Source: Phoenicibacter congonensis
GTDB lineage: Bacteria; Actinomycetota; Coriobacteriia; Coriobacteriales; Eggerthellaceae
Assembly: GCF_900169485.1 (NCBI RefSeq)
Contig: NZ_LT821227.1
Coordinates: 992,001-1,056,000 of the forward strand
Direction of reading: 5' to 3'
DNA: 64,000 nt
Shown here: one piece after another, positions 43,170-51,096 of the stretch
Layout: each line of letters begins with the position of its first letter
Position numbering within the stretch: position 1 is the first letter of the stretch
Notes under the pieces: generated by a model
The model's input: the letters and a program-made list of their open reading frames with translations, nothing else
The model's database searches: none
What the model was told of the DNA's origin: nothing
Made by a program: the position numbers and the translations under genes

Positions 43170-43326
43170 GTTTGCCACCTTTCTAATTAAACTTCATGTT
43201 GTGATTGTTTAAATTACACAACCCTTTTAATAATCGTTTGCGACCGAGAAAACGTGAACGGTGGAGCTCGCGGTTTCTAAGTCGCAAATTGCATGCGCTG
43301 CAATTTTGCAACGCGTATGAATTATA
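43170..43326 (-). promoter_or_regulatory. rpsO promoter and structured leader
   Basis: On the minus strand a perfect TATAAT -10 box lies at 43326-43321. An imperfect -35 region falls in the last codons of pstB, so transcription should start near 43314. The resulting leader of about 145 nt can form a hairpin at 43284-43309 (GCAAATTGCA with TGCAATTTTGC). Beside it is a second stem with GCGAC (43240-43244) paired to GTCGC (43281-43285) and CGAG paired to CTCG inside. This is a good candidate for S15 autoregulation. The fold is by eye only. Confidence 0.6.
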
Positions 43327-43342
43327 AACCAAATTGGTCGAT

Positions 43343-44098
43343 TTATCCAAAATGACCCGAAACATACTCTTTTGTTTCTTCATGAGTTGGATCGTTAAAT
43401 AGTTGCTGTGTTGGAGCAAATTCTACAAGGTCACCCATGAGAAAAAATGCTGATTGATCAGCAACTCGTTGTGCCTGTTGCATGTTGTGTGTAACCATGA
43501 CAACAGTGTAGTCTTTCCTAAGCTGCCCCACCAATTCTTCAATTTGACCTGTCGAAATTGGGTCTAGGGCTGAAGTTGACTCGTCAAGCAGCAAAACTTC
43601 AGGTTTTACAGCAAGGGCTCGTGCTATGCAAAGTCGCTGTTGTTGACCACCCGATAGTCCAAGTGCGCTTTTCTTTAGACGATCGCTAACTTCGTCCCAA
43701 AGAGCTGCACCTCGGAGTGATTCTTCGACGATTTTATCAAGCTCCTCGCGATTTTTGATTCCGTGAATGCGAGGACCATAGGCAACATTGTCATAGATGC
43801 TCATTGGGAAAGGGTTGGCTTTCTGAAACACCATTCCCACGCGCTTTCTGATCTCTGTAACATCACAGTTGCCTGAATAAATATCCTCGTCATCAAAAGT
43901 AACACTGCCTTGGATTTTAATTCCAGGCACAAGGTCGTTCATTCTGTTTAATGTGCGCAAAAATGTAGACTTGCCGCATCCAGATGGGCCAATTAATGCT
44001 GTCACCTGATGAGTAGGGACTGAAATGTTTACGTCATGCAGCGCATGATTTGACCCATACCAAAGGTTTAGGTTGTCGATAACAAAAGTCTCGTTCAC
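43343..44098 (-). CDS. pstB: Phosphate ABC transporter ATP-binding protein
   Basis: A 251-residue ABC ATPase. Walker A is GPSGCGKST, the signature [17 protein letters not shown], Walker [14 protein letters not shown], and the H-loop [17 protein letters not shown]. The N-terminal [18 protein letters not shown] is typical of PstB. It drives high-affinity phosphate import with PstA and PstC. It starts one base after pstA ends. Its 3' end overlaps the rpsO promoter. Confidence 0.96.
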   Translation of the reverse strand: MNETFVIDNLNLWYGSNHALHDVNISVPTHQVTALIGPSGCGKSTFLRTLNRMNDLVPGIKIQGSVTFDDEDIYSGNCDVTEIRKRVGMVFQKANPFPMSIYDNVAYGPRIHGIKNREELDKIVEESLRGAALWDEVSDRLKKSALGLSGGQQQRLCIARALAVKPEVLLLDESTSALDPISTGQIEELVGQLRKDYTVVMVTHNMQQAQRVADQSAFFLMGDLVEFAPTQQLFNDPTHEETKEYVSGHFG

Positions 44099-45034
44099 TT
44101 ATTTTTCCTTCTTTTCAAGTTTTGAAGCTGCCAGGTTAGCGCAGAAGTTAAGAATGAGTGTCAATATCATAAGTATTGATGCAACAGCAAATGCTACATT
44201 GAGCTGACCGCGTTCAGTTGCATATACATATAGGGCTACTGTGAGAGTTGCACTTGATGACTGAAGTGCTGTCATAAATCCATTTAGAATGAGACCAAAC
44301 CCTGCTGTATACAAAAGAGCAGCCGATTCTCCAACAATTCTTCCGATTGCAAGAATGCATCCTGTCACGATGCCATCGATTGAGTTTGGCAAAACAACAG
44401 TTCTAATCATGTGCCATTTTCCGCTTCCAAGAGCGAGTGCACCTTCTCGATAGCTTTGAGGGACAGTTTTTAGACTCTCAAGAGTGTTCGAGATGATTGT
44501 AGGTAACACCATCACAACAAGTGTGAGGCCACCTGCGAGAACACCTGCTTGTAGTCCGAGGAGTTGAATGAACACAAGCATTCCAACAAGACCAAAAATA
44601 ACTGAAGGAATTCCCGTTAGAGTTTCTACAGCAAAACTGATGACTTTAACTACTTTTTTGTTGGTTGCATATTCGTTTAGATAAACAGCGGCACAAACAC
44701 CAAGAGGGATTACTATTGCCATTGCAATTAAAACTATGTAAAGAGTGTTTAGGATGTTTGGAAGAATTCCAATTGTGTCTTTTACATAGCTAGATTGTGT
44801 AGTCAAAAGTTGAACTGTAATAAAAGGAATTCCTCGATAGAAGATATATCCAATTATCAAAGCAAGAATGGCGCAAACACAAATTCCGCTACCATAGACA
44901 AGACCTTTTATAATCTTGTCTTTTCTACGGCGCGAAACGATCATCTTTGGCAATTTAGCTTTCATTTTGACTGTGTTGAGTGAAGGCGTTCCTTCAAGAG
45001 CTGGAGTTGTAGCAATAACGCCTGGTTGAGACAT
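44099..45034 (-). CDS. pstA: Phosphate ABC transporter permease PstA
   Basis: A 311-residue permease with a cytoplasmic basic N-terminus and six membrane helices. The PstA-type coupling loop is present (YREGALALGSGKWHMIRTVVLPNSIDGIVTGCI). It overlaps pstC by one base (ATG within the stop), so the two are translationally coupled. It forms the phosphate channel with PstC. Confidence 0.95.
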   Translation of the reverse strand: MSQPGVIATTPALEGTPSLNTVKMKAKLPKMIVSRRRKDKIIKGLVYGSGICVCAILALIIGYIFYRGIPFITVQLLTTQSSYVKDTIGILPNILNTLYIVLIAMAIVIPLGVCAAVYLNEYATNKKVVKVISFAVETLTGIPSVIFGLVGMLVFIQLLGLQAGVLAGGLTLVVMVLPTIISNTLESLKTVPQSYREGALALGSGKWHMIRTVVLPNSIDGIVTGCILAIGRIVGESAALLYTAGFGLILNGFMTALQSSSATLTVALYVYATERGQLNVAFAVASILMILTLILNFCANLAASKLEKKEK

Positions 45035-45900
45035 TATTTTTCCTCCCTTCTTGCAATTAAGTTGAGAACAACATTGACGAGAATAATGAAAACAAAAAGC
45101 ACTAAGCCGATGCTAAATAGTGCTTCACGATGAAGGCTTCCATAGGATGCGTAGCTCATCTCAGAGACGATTGCAGTTGTTAGGAAACGAACTGAACCAA
45201 AAAGACTTGGCATGTTTGCTACGTTTCCTGCAACCATGATGATTGCCATTGCCTCTCCTAAAGCACGTCCAATGCCCTGGATTACCGCTGTTGCTATGCC
45301 ACTTCTTGCAGCATGAATTGAAACTTTAAAATATGTCTCAGTCTCTGTAGCCCCCAGCGCGAGTGAACCTTGCTCATATTCTTTTGGAACAGCATCTAGA
45401 GCTGTTGTTGACACATTTATGATGTATGGAAGAATCATTACAGTTAAAACAAGAATTGCAGCCAGCAATGTTGCGCCTGATGAGAGGCTAAATATATATT
45501 GAATGGCTGGAACTAAAACGATCATTCCAACAAGTCCATAAACAACACTTGGAATGCCTGCAAGAAGTTCAACAGCAGAGCGAATTAAACGCCCCGATTT
45601 TTTTCCTGCATATTTTGACAAAAAAACCGCAGTTAAAATTCCGAGCGGTAGACCCAGAATTACTGCGCCAATTGTGCCATATACACTTGTTAATATAAAT
45701 GGCAAAATGCCAAATTGCCCAGCGCCTGGATTCCAAGTGGTGCCAAAAAGAAAATTAGCAAAACCAATTTTTGTAATGGCAGGCATACCTGAAATAATCA
45801 GGTACACCGAGATGCCAAGTACAAAGGCGACTGAGAGCATTCCGAATGCGAAAAACACTCCGTGAAAAATGTTTTCCCATAAATTTAGTTTTTTCTTCAT
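45034..45900 (-). CDS. pstC: Phosphate ABC transporter permease PstC
   Basis: A 288-residue permease with six membrane helices and the coupling loop EYEQGSLALGATETETYFKVSIHAARSG-like text. FLFGTTWNPGAGQFGILPFI near residue 47 is characteristic of PstC. It follows pstS after 48 bp and is coupled to pstA. Confidence 0.95.
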   Translation of the reverse strand: MKKKLNLWENIFHGVFFAFGMLSVAFVLGISVYLIISGMPAITKIGFANFLFGTTWNPGAGQFGILPFILTSVYGTIGAVILGLPLGILTAVFLSKYAGKKSGRLIRSAVELLAGIPSVVYGLVGMIVLVPAIQYIFSLSSGATLLAAILVLTVMILPYIINVSTTALDAVPKEYEQGSLALGATETETYFKVSIHAARSGIATAVIQGIGRALGEAMAIIMVAGNVANMPSLFGSVRFLTTAIVSEMSYASYGSLHREALFSIGLVLFVFIILVNVVLNLIARREEK

Positions 45901-45948
45901 GTCTCTTACCTAAAGTTGATTACTTCACTACAACAACAAACATAAAAA

Positions 45949-46797
45949 CTATTTGGCAACTGGAATTGCGCCAGCTTTTTTAATCAAATCATTTGCTGAA
46001 GAGCTTGTTGCAAAGTCGAGGAACGCTTGTGCCTGAGGTGAGAGCTCTTGACCTTCTTTTGTGATGATGTTAAATGGACGCTGGATTTTGTAGGTCCCAT
46101 CTAAGACAGTGTCTTCGGTGCTAGCAACTCCATCAACAGTTACAGCTTTAATGCCACTTTGACCTTCTACTGCTGAAAGCGAAGCATAACCAATTGCATT
46201 CTTTGAACTAGAGCAAGCTGTGATTACAGCTCCTGTTGAAGTGAGCTCCTGTGAAAGCTTGCATTTATCTTTTGTCTTAGTGATTGATTCAAATCCATCT
46301 CTCGTGCCAGAGCCTGATTCGCGACCGATGCAAGCGATGTCAAGATCTTCGCCGCCAACTTCTTTCCAGTTCGTAATTTTTCCAGTGAAGATGTCGGTAA
46401 TTTGATCGAGTGTTAGGTTTCTTACTCCACAGTTGGAGTTAACAATGATGGCAATACCGTCTAGAGCAACAGTTGTTGCTTTGAGTCCAGTTTCGGAGTC
46501 TTTTAACTTACGTGAAGAAAGCCCAAGGTCGCAAGAACCGTTCTTTGCGCTTTCAATTCCTGTGCCAGAACCCGTTGCATCATATGTAACAGTCACTCCA
46601 CTGTTTTCCTGCATAAAAGCTTCGCTTAAAGCTCCAATAACTTTTTCCATGGAAGTTGAACCATTTGTTGACACTGCACCAGACAACTTAGTTTGGTCAG
46701 AGCTGTTGTCGCTTGACCCGCATGCGTAAAGACCAAATAGCATGGCAACTGTCACGAACAGAACGGAAGCACTTTTTAGTACCGATTTCGTTTTCAT
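45949..46797 (-). CDS. pstS: Phosphate-binding lipoprotein PstS
   Basis: A 282-residue periplasmic-binding-type lipoprotein. The signal peptide ends at LYACG (lipidated cysteine near residue 26). The mature protein has NGSTSMEKVIGALSEAF, TYDATGSGTGIESA, the DLGLSSRKL motif, and GRESGSGTRDGFE, which line the phosphate site. It is the first gene of pstSCAB. GAAAGGA precedes the ATG. The divergent promoter region is shared with phoP. Confidence 0.95.
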   Translation of the reverse strand: MKTKSVLKSASVLFVTVAMLFGLYACGSSDNSSDQTKLSGAVSTNGSTSMEKVIGALSEAFMQENSGVTVTYDATGSGTGIESAKNGSCDLGLSSRKLKDSETGLKATTVALDGIAIIVNSNCGVRNLTLDQITDIFTGKITNWKEVGGEDLDIACIGRESGSGTRDGFESITKTKDKCKLSQELTSTGAVITACSSSKNAIGYASLSAVEGQSGIKAVTVDGVASTEDTVLDGTYKIQRPFNIITKEGQELSPQAQAFLDFATSSSANDLIKKAGAIPVAK

Positions 46798-46939
46798 TCT
46801 TTTCCTTTCAATTTTTTCTAACGAAATGTCTCTCCCCTTTTTGGGGCCTATCTAATTGAATGACTTACAGGAAAAGAAAATGTGGTTGCTCTGAAATAGT
46901 TTTGCAATTGAATTTCAAAGATTTTGTAAAGTTGAGCAT

Positions 46940-46984
46940 GTGAAAATTGACAAAACATTTTCACAAGGTATGTAAAATGTAGGC
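46940..46984 (+). promoter_or_regulatory. phoP promoter with dyad operator, probably leaderless
   Basis: A perfect 9-bp inverted repeat, TGTGAAAAT (46940-46948) and ATTTTCACA (46958-46966) with a 9-bp spacer, overlaps a consensus -35 TTGACA (46948-46953). A -10-like TGTAAAAT at 46972-46979 is only 5 bp before the ATG of phoP at 46985. The mRNA therefore probably begins at or very near the start codon, and there is no Shine-Dalgarno sequence. The dyad is a candidate autoregulatory PhoP site also serving pstS. Confidence 0.65.
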
Positions 46985-47686
46985 ATGATTTATTACGTAG
47001 AAGATGATGAAAACATTCGTGGACTTGCTTTGTATGCATTAAAGCAAGCTGGCCTCGACGCGCTCGGCTTTGAAGACGGCGAATCTTTTTTTCAGGAAGT
47101 TGACAAGAACAAGTGCGATTTAATCTTGCTTGACATAATGTTGCCTGGAACAGATGGTCTGACTTTATTGAGCGAGATTCGAGCAAACAAGCAAATCTTT
47201 AATACTCCAGTCATGATGCTTTCTGCAAAGGGAACTGAATATGATAAAGTGAGTGCTCTTGATGCAGGGGCTGACGACTATCTTGCAAAGCCTTTTGGGA
47301 TGATGGAACTTGTGAGCAGATGCAAGGCATTACTCAGAAGAAATGGGCAAATTGCAAATAGCGATGATTCAACGTTGAGGTGTGGCCCAATAGAAATTAA
47401 TGCTGCCGCACATGAGGCACTTTCTAATGGGACGCCTCTCGATTTGTCACCAAAAGAGTTTGAGCTTTTGCATGTTTTGGTTGAAAACCAAGGCAGAGTT
47501 CTCACACGCACACAATTGCTCGAAGACATTTGGGGAATTACTTTTGTTGGGGAAACACGAACGGTCGACACTCACATTCAAACGTTGAGAAGAAAACTTA
47601 ATCATGCTTGTGAATTGTCAGGCAATGTAATTCAAACAGTACACGGAGTTGGTTATCGAGCTAAAGCCAGCGGGTTTACTCGATGA
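46985..47686 (+). CDS. phoP: PhoB/PhoP-type response regulator
   Basis: A 233-residue OmpR-family regulator. The receiver has IYYVEDDENIRG, the phospho-acceptor in LILLDIMLPG and the lysine in LAKPFGMMEL. The winged-helix output (DLSPKEFELLHVLVENQGRVLTRTQLLED) ends in TVHGVGYRAKA. It lies divergent from pstSCAB and overlaps the kinase gene by 4 bp, so it is the probable phosphate-starvation regulator. The assignment to phosphate rests on the neighbours. Confidence 0.9.
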   Translation: MIYYVEDDENIRGLALYALKQAGLDALGFEDGESFFQEVDKNKCDLILLDIMLPGTDGLTLLSEIRANKQIFNTPVMMLSAKGTEYDKVSALDAGADDYLAKPFGMMELVSRCKALLRRNGQIANSDDSTLRCGPIEINAAAHEALSNGTPLDLSPKEFELLHVLVENQGRVLTRTQLLEDIWGITFVGETRTVDTHIQTLRRKLNHACELSGNVIQTVHGVGYRAKASGFTR

Positions 47687-48729
47687 AGAAACGCAGGAGT
47701 CTATATTCCCTTTTGTTCATCGCATTATTTTCGTTAGGAATTTTTGTTGCTGTAGCAGTGACAATCGTTGTTACCTATTTAAACTATGCAGCATTAGGTG
47801 ACGAATCAAACATATTTTCTTTTTTACTTTCATCGACAACTCAATTTGCTTCTTTTGCTTTAGTTCTTCTCATTCTGACGCTTGTGATTTCTCGAATTTT
47901 GACAGAAATAATCACTCGCCCTTTTAAAGACATAGATTTAAATCATCCTCTCACCAATGATTCATATGAAGAAGTTCAGCCTTTATTAAAAAGAGTTGAT
48001 GATCAGAGAAAAATGCTTCAAGAACAAAATAAACTTCTTGAAGACACCAACATTATGCGACGCGAATTTACAGGTAACGTTTCACACGAAATGAAAACAC
48101 CACTTCAAGTTATTGGTGGATATGCAGAATTAATGGAAAACGACATGGTTCCCCCTGAAGACATCAAGAAAACTGCAAAGTTGATTCGTCGTGAAGCAGA
48201 AACTATGCGTGATTTAATCGATGATGTGCTAACACTTTCAAAACTTGATGAAAATGCTTCTTTAGATGGAGATTTAATTTTACTTTCTGACACAATTGAG
48301 CGAGTTTCCGGAAGACTCGAGCAAAAAGCGTGTTCGCGAGGTCAGGTCATTAGGTTGAATCTTGATCAAAAACTCACCATAAAAGGCAGTTCCTCCCTAG
48401 CCGAACAAATTGTTTATAACCTGGTAGATAACGCAATTAAATACAACAAAGATGATGGAGTTGTTACTGTTGATTTATTTACAGATGGCAACAGAGCAAA
48501 ACTTGTCGTTTCTGATGAAGGTCCTGGCATACCAATTTCCCAGCGAGAGAGAGTTTTTGAGCGTTTTTATCGCGTTGATAGCAGCCGATCTCGTCAAACT
48601 GGAGGCACGGGCCTTGGCCTTGCAATCGTAAAACACTCTGTTGAAGTCTTGCATGGGCGAATAAAAATTGTCGATAATCCTAATAGTGAAACTGGTTCAA
48701 GTTTCGTTGTCAACTTGCCACTAGCCTAA
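47683..48729 (+). CDS. phoR: PhoR-type sensor histidine kinase
   Basis: A 348-residue kinase. Two membrane helices flank a very short outside loop (about 25 residues, YLNYAALGDESNIFSFLLSS), as in PhoR-like sensors that respond through the transporter rather than a ligand domain. The H box is VSHEMKTPLQVIGGY, the N box NLVDNAIKYN, and the G boxes SDEGPGIP and GTGLGLAIVKHSV. It overlaps phoP by 4 bp. No PAS domain is evident. Confidence 0.9.
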   Translation: MKKRRSLYSLLFIALFSLGIFVAVAVTIVVTYLNYAALGDESNIFSFLLSSTTQFASFALVLLILTLVISRILTEIITRPFKDIDLNHPLTNDSYEEVQPLLKRVDDQRKMLQEQNKLLEDTNIMRREFTGNVSHEMKTPLQVIGGYAELMENDMVPPEDIKKTAKLIRREAETMRDLIDDVLTLSKLDENASLDGDLILLSDTIERVSGRLEQKACSRGQVIRLNLDQKLTIKGSSSLAEQIVYNLVDNAIKYNKDDGVVTVDLFTDGNRAKLVVSDEGPGIPISQRERVFERFYRVDSSRSRQTGGTGLGLAIVKHSVEVLHGRIKIVDNPNSETGSSFVVNLPLA

Positions 48730-48764
48730 ACCAGACGTTTGATTTAAAATTAACGAGTGTGTTT

Positions 48765-48841
<77 letters not shown>

Positions 48842-49108
48842 TTTCTTTCCGCTTTTCTGGCAAAAACAATTTCGATTAGCTGAAAAAAACCCAAAGCGGG
48901 ATTTTATATTGCAAAAGTTCAGACAGTCCCAAAACACTACTTTTAACTTTTCATAAGAATTTGTTCGCTCACTGTCATTTTCACACCGCTTAGGAATCAG
49001 TGATGTCTATATTTCTAATTAAAAAAATGCTTTTTAGTGCCAAGTGGTGTTAAATCTTTTAAATAAGTTATTTTTTGAAAGCATTTTTTCTCGTTTTATT
49101 TAGCTCAA
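48842..49108. other. Gap downstream of tRNA-Pro
   Basis: 267 bp of AT-rich DNA with no gene or clear signal. No repeat of the tRNA 3' end (an expected attachment-site trace) is visible here or up to 50.1 kb, although the next genes look like element debris. Confidence 0.6.
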
Positions 49109-49462
49109 TTATTTGCATAGAGAGCTTCTTTCGGATTCATTTATTCGCCATTTACTACAACCTTTAAACAGATCTCCTAAAGCTTCTTCAATCCTCAGCG
49201 ACCTACTGTGAATGTCATCTCCATCCCAAGTTAAACCATTTATGCAACTGTCTATAATTTCGCCGCTCAGGTCGCGCGTTAATTTTCCATCAATAAAGCC
49301 ATGGGCAATCAAAAGTTCAACATGATAGATGATTTCGTTATTAGTGAATTCGCAGTCTTTAATTTTTCCGCGAGCTTCGAATAAATCGGCAAGTTCGAGA
49401 TAATCCTCGGATTTTTCGACTTTTAAAAGAATACTGCGAACTAAATCTAAATTTCTTTTCAT
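49109..49462 (-). CDS. DUF2513-family protein, shortened
   Basis: A 117-residue protein opening MKRNLDLVRSILLKVEKSED, with the family features EIIYHVELLIAHGFIDG and GLTWDGDDIHSRSL. After the TWDG motif, family members usually continue DFLDAI..., but this one ends in unrelated-looking residues, so the C-terminus may be frameshifted. DUF2513 proteins are mostly carried by phages and integrative elements; their function is unknown. ATG 49462 has TAGGAG seven bases upstream. Confidence 0.7.
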   Translation of the reverse strand: MKRNLDLVRSILLKVEKSEDYLELADLFEARGKIKDCEFTNNEIIYHVELLIAHGFIDGKLTRDLSGEIIDSCINGLTWDGDDIHSRSLRIEEALGDLFKGCSKWRINESERSSLCK

Positions 49463-49527
49463 GTGAAAACTCCTACGTTGAAGGTTGTCAACAACAAACA
49501 CGCCACTTTCTGCTAAGATGTCGCATG

Positions 49528-49566
49528 AGGGGTAAGTCCCGCCGAACTGTCGGGGGGAGTGCCCCT
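49528..49566. other. GC-rich stem-loop
   Basis: A strong imperfect hairpin in an AT-rich context: AGGGG pairs with CCCCT outside, and TCCCGCCGA pairs with TCGGGGGGA inside around ACTG, with one mismatch. It lies four bases after the stop of the toxin remnant (minus strand). With T-rich DNA on its right it could terminate plus-strand transcription. Confidence 0.5.
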
Positions 49567-49570
49567 TAAT

Positions 49571-49995
49571 TTATTTGGAAACTTTTAAGCTCGTACCATC
49601 TTTAGTTATTAATCTAACTTCGTCAAAACTCCACTGCTTCCCCTTATTTTTCCCCGTCCTGATTTTGTGATTCCAGTTAATGAATTTCATTACCTTTTCG
49701 TATGAGTCAACAATATCTAAAGAAGAGTTTGATAAGTCAATAACTAAGTTATTTGATTGCCCTGCGGCTTCTTCAAACTGATGATAAATAGTTTGTCCAC
49801 CTCCGCCAGTAGGGGATTTAAATTCAAGAGTTCTCTTTTTTAAACCATTAGTGACATCATAGACATCACTGGATTTATCTTCGTCTTTATTTTTGTGGGC
49901 TTAAAAATTACTTTATCATGCTCGTCATCCACTAATGACAAATAATAATTAGTGAACTCTTTAGGCTCATAAATTGGATTGGTGCCATCTCACAA
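49571..49995 (-). pseudogene. CdiA-type toxin C-terminal domain remnant
   Basis: On the minus strand, a frame with no start reads ...DVYDVTNGLKKRTLEFKSP, then TGGGGQTIYHQFEEAAGQSN, NLVIDLSNSSLDIVDSYEKV and a final ITKDGTSLKVSK, stopping at 49571. The EFKSPTG...QFEEAAGQS.NLVIDL pattern is that of the CdiA C-terminal tRNase-like domain found in polymorphic toxins and phage structural proteins. Upstream residues (PIYEPKEFTNYYLSLVDDEH) are in another frame, so a frameshift at about 49898 and the loss of the N-terminus make it a remnant. Confidence 0.6.
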
Positions 49996-50087
49996 AAAAC
50001 ATTTCTGGTTTGATAGCTAGGTTTACGACTTGGTTAAAACTCTTAGAGTTTTTAAATCTTTTTTTGAGTAGAGAAAGGAATTAAAAA

Positions 50088-50999
50088 CTACGCAATTGCT
50101 TGTTCTAGCCTTCCTTCTTTTTTAGGGATGTTCGCAAACACCTCTTCTGAAATTTTAATGATGTTGTCTACGAGAGGATTCTCGACATTGATGTTTGAGA
50201 AAATACCATAGCTTGCGCTGTAGTCTCCTTTCCATGGCAAGATCACCCTGTTGACGCCTGGAGATGCAAAAGCTGTTGGAATTAGTGTAAATCCATAGCC
50301 TGCATCCACTAAGGATAGTGCTTCTACGGTCGTTTCACAATATATTGTCTCTGGACCTGAAGCCTCGGGTAATGCTAGACGGAATTTAGCAGCGCGTCTG
50401 CGATATGCCAAAGGGACACACACAATTTGTTGTTGCCCCACGAGATCACTAGCCTGCAAAACATCATAATTCGCAAATTTAGAAGCAACGTTTGTCACAA
50501 AGCAAAGGTTATCCAACAGAATTTCGTTATAAAAAACGCTTTCTGTAACCAGTGAGTCGCCATAGAATCCAAAATATAAATCGAGAAACCCACGATTTAG
50601 ACTTTCACTTGAATCATCGCGTGTTCCAAGTTTTAAAGTGATGCCAACATTCGGATGTTCTTCATGGAAGATTTTCATGACTTTTGATATGTGGTAGAGT
50701 TGCCCGCAATCGTTGTATCCAACGACGAGATGGCCTCCTGTAGCCTTCTTTTTTGCTTTTTCCGAGGCATCTGACATAATCTGTAAAATTTCACGCGCAT
50801 CTGGCAGAAATGCTTCCCCTAGGTCAGTGAGGGACACTGTTCGTGTGCTGCGAGCAAAAAGCGTGCCACCAAGCTCATTTTCAAGTGTGGCAATGTGTTT
50901 TGTAACGCTTGGTTGTGAAAGTTCAAGTTCTTCTGCTGCGCGACGAAAACTTAGGCATTGCGCAACACTGACGAAGCACAAAAGCTGAGTATCATTCAT
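50088..50999 (-). CDS. LysR-family transcriptional regulator
   Basis: A 303-residue LysR protein. The N-terminal winged helix-turn-helix reads FVSVAQCLSFRRAAEELELSQPSVTKHIATLENELG, and the C-terminal effector-binding domain begins at about residue 90. It controls an unknown target. The ABC exporter genes just upstream run in the same direction, with a 97-bp gap holding AT-rich DNA. The gap 49996-50087 contains nothing obvious. Confidence 0.92.
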   Translation of the reverse strand: MNDTQLLCFVSVAQCLSFRRAAEELELSQPSVTKHIATLENELGGTLFARSTRTVSLTDLGEAFLPDAREILQIMSDASEKAKKKATGGHLVVGYNDCGQLYHISKVMKIFHEEHPNVGITLKLGTRDDSSESLNRGFLDLYFGFYGDSLVTESVFYNEILLDNLCFVTNVASKFANYDVLQASDLVGQQQIVCVPLAYRRRAAKFRLALPEASGPETIYCETTVEALSLVDAGYGFTLIPTAFASPGVNRVILPWKGDYSASYGIFSNINVENPLVDNIIKISEEVFANIPKKEGRLEQAIA

Positions 51000-51096
51000 T
51001 ATTTACCTTTTCATTAATTCATTATTTCTATCAATAATAGCCATTTAATAGAAAAAATAATTTTGATTTCGTTAAGTGAAATTTACATGAATCAAC

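Noticed and set aside
43183-43419. 78-residue frame overlapping the pstB end and rpsO leader
   Set aside because: It overlaps a real gene in another frame and the structured leader; no protein family recognised.
49528-49566. rRNA fragment
   Set aside because: GGGTAAGTCCCGC resembles short pieces of rRNA, but the match does not extend and the hairpin explains the composition.
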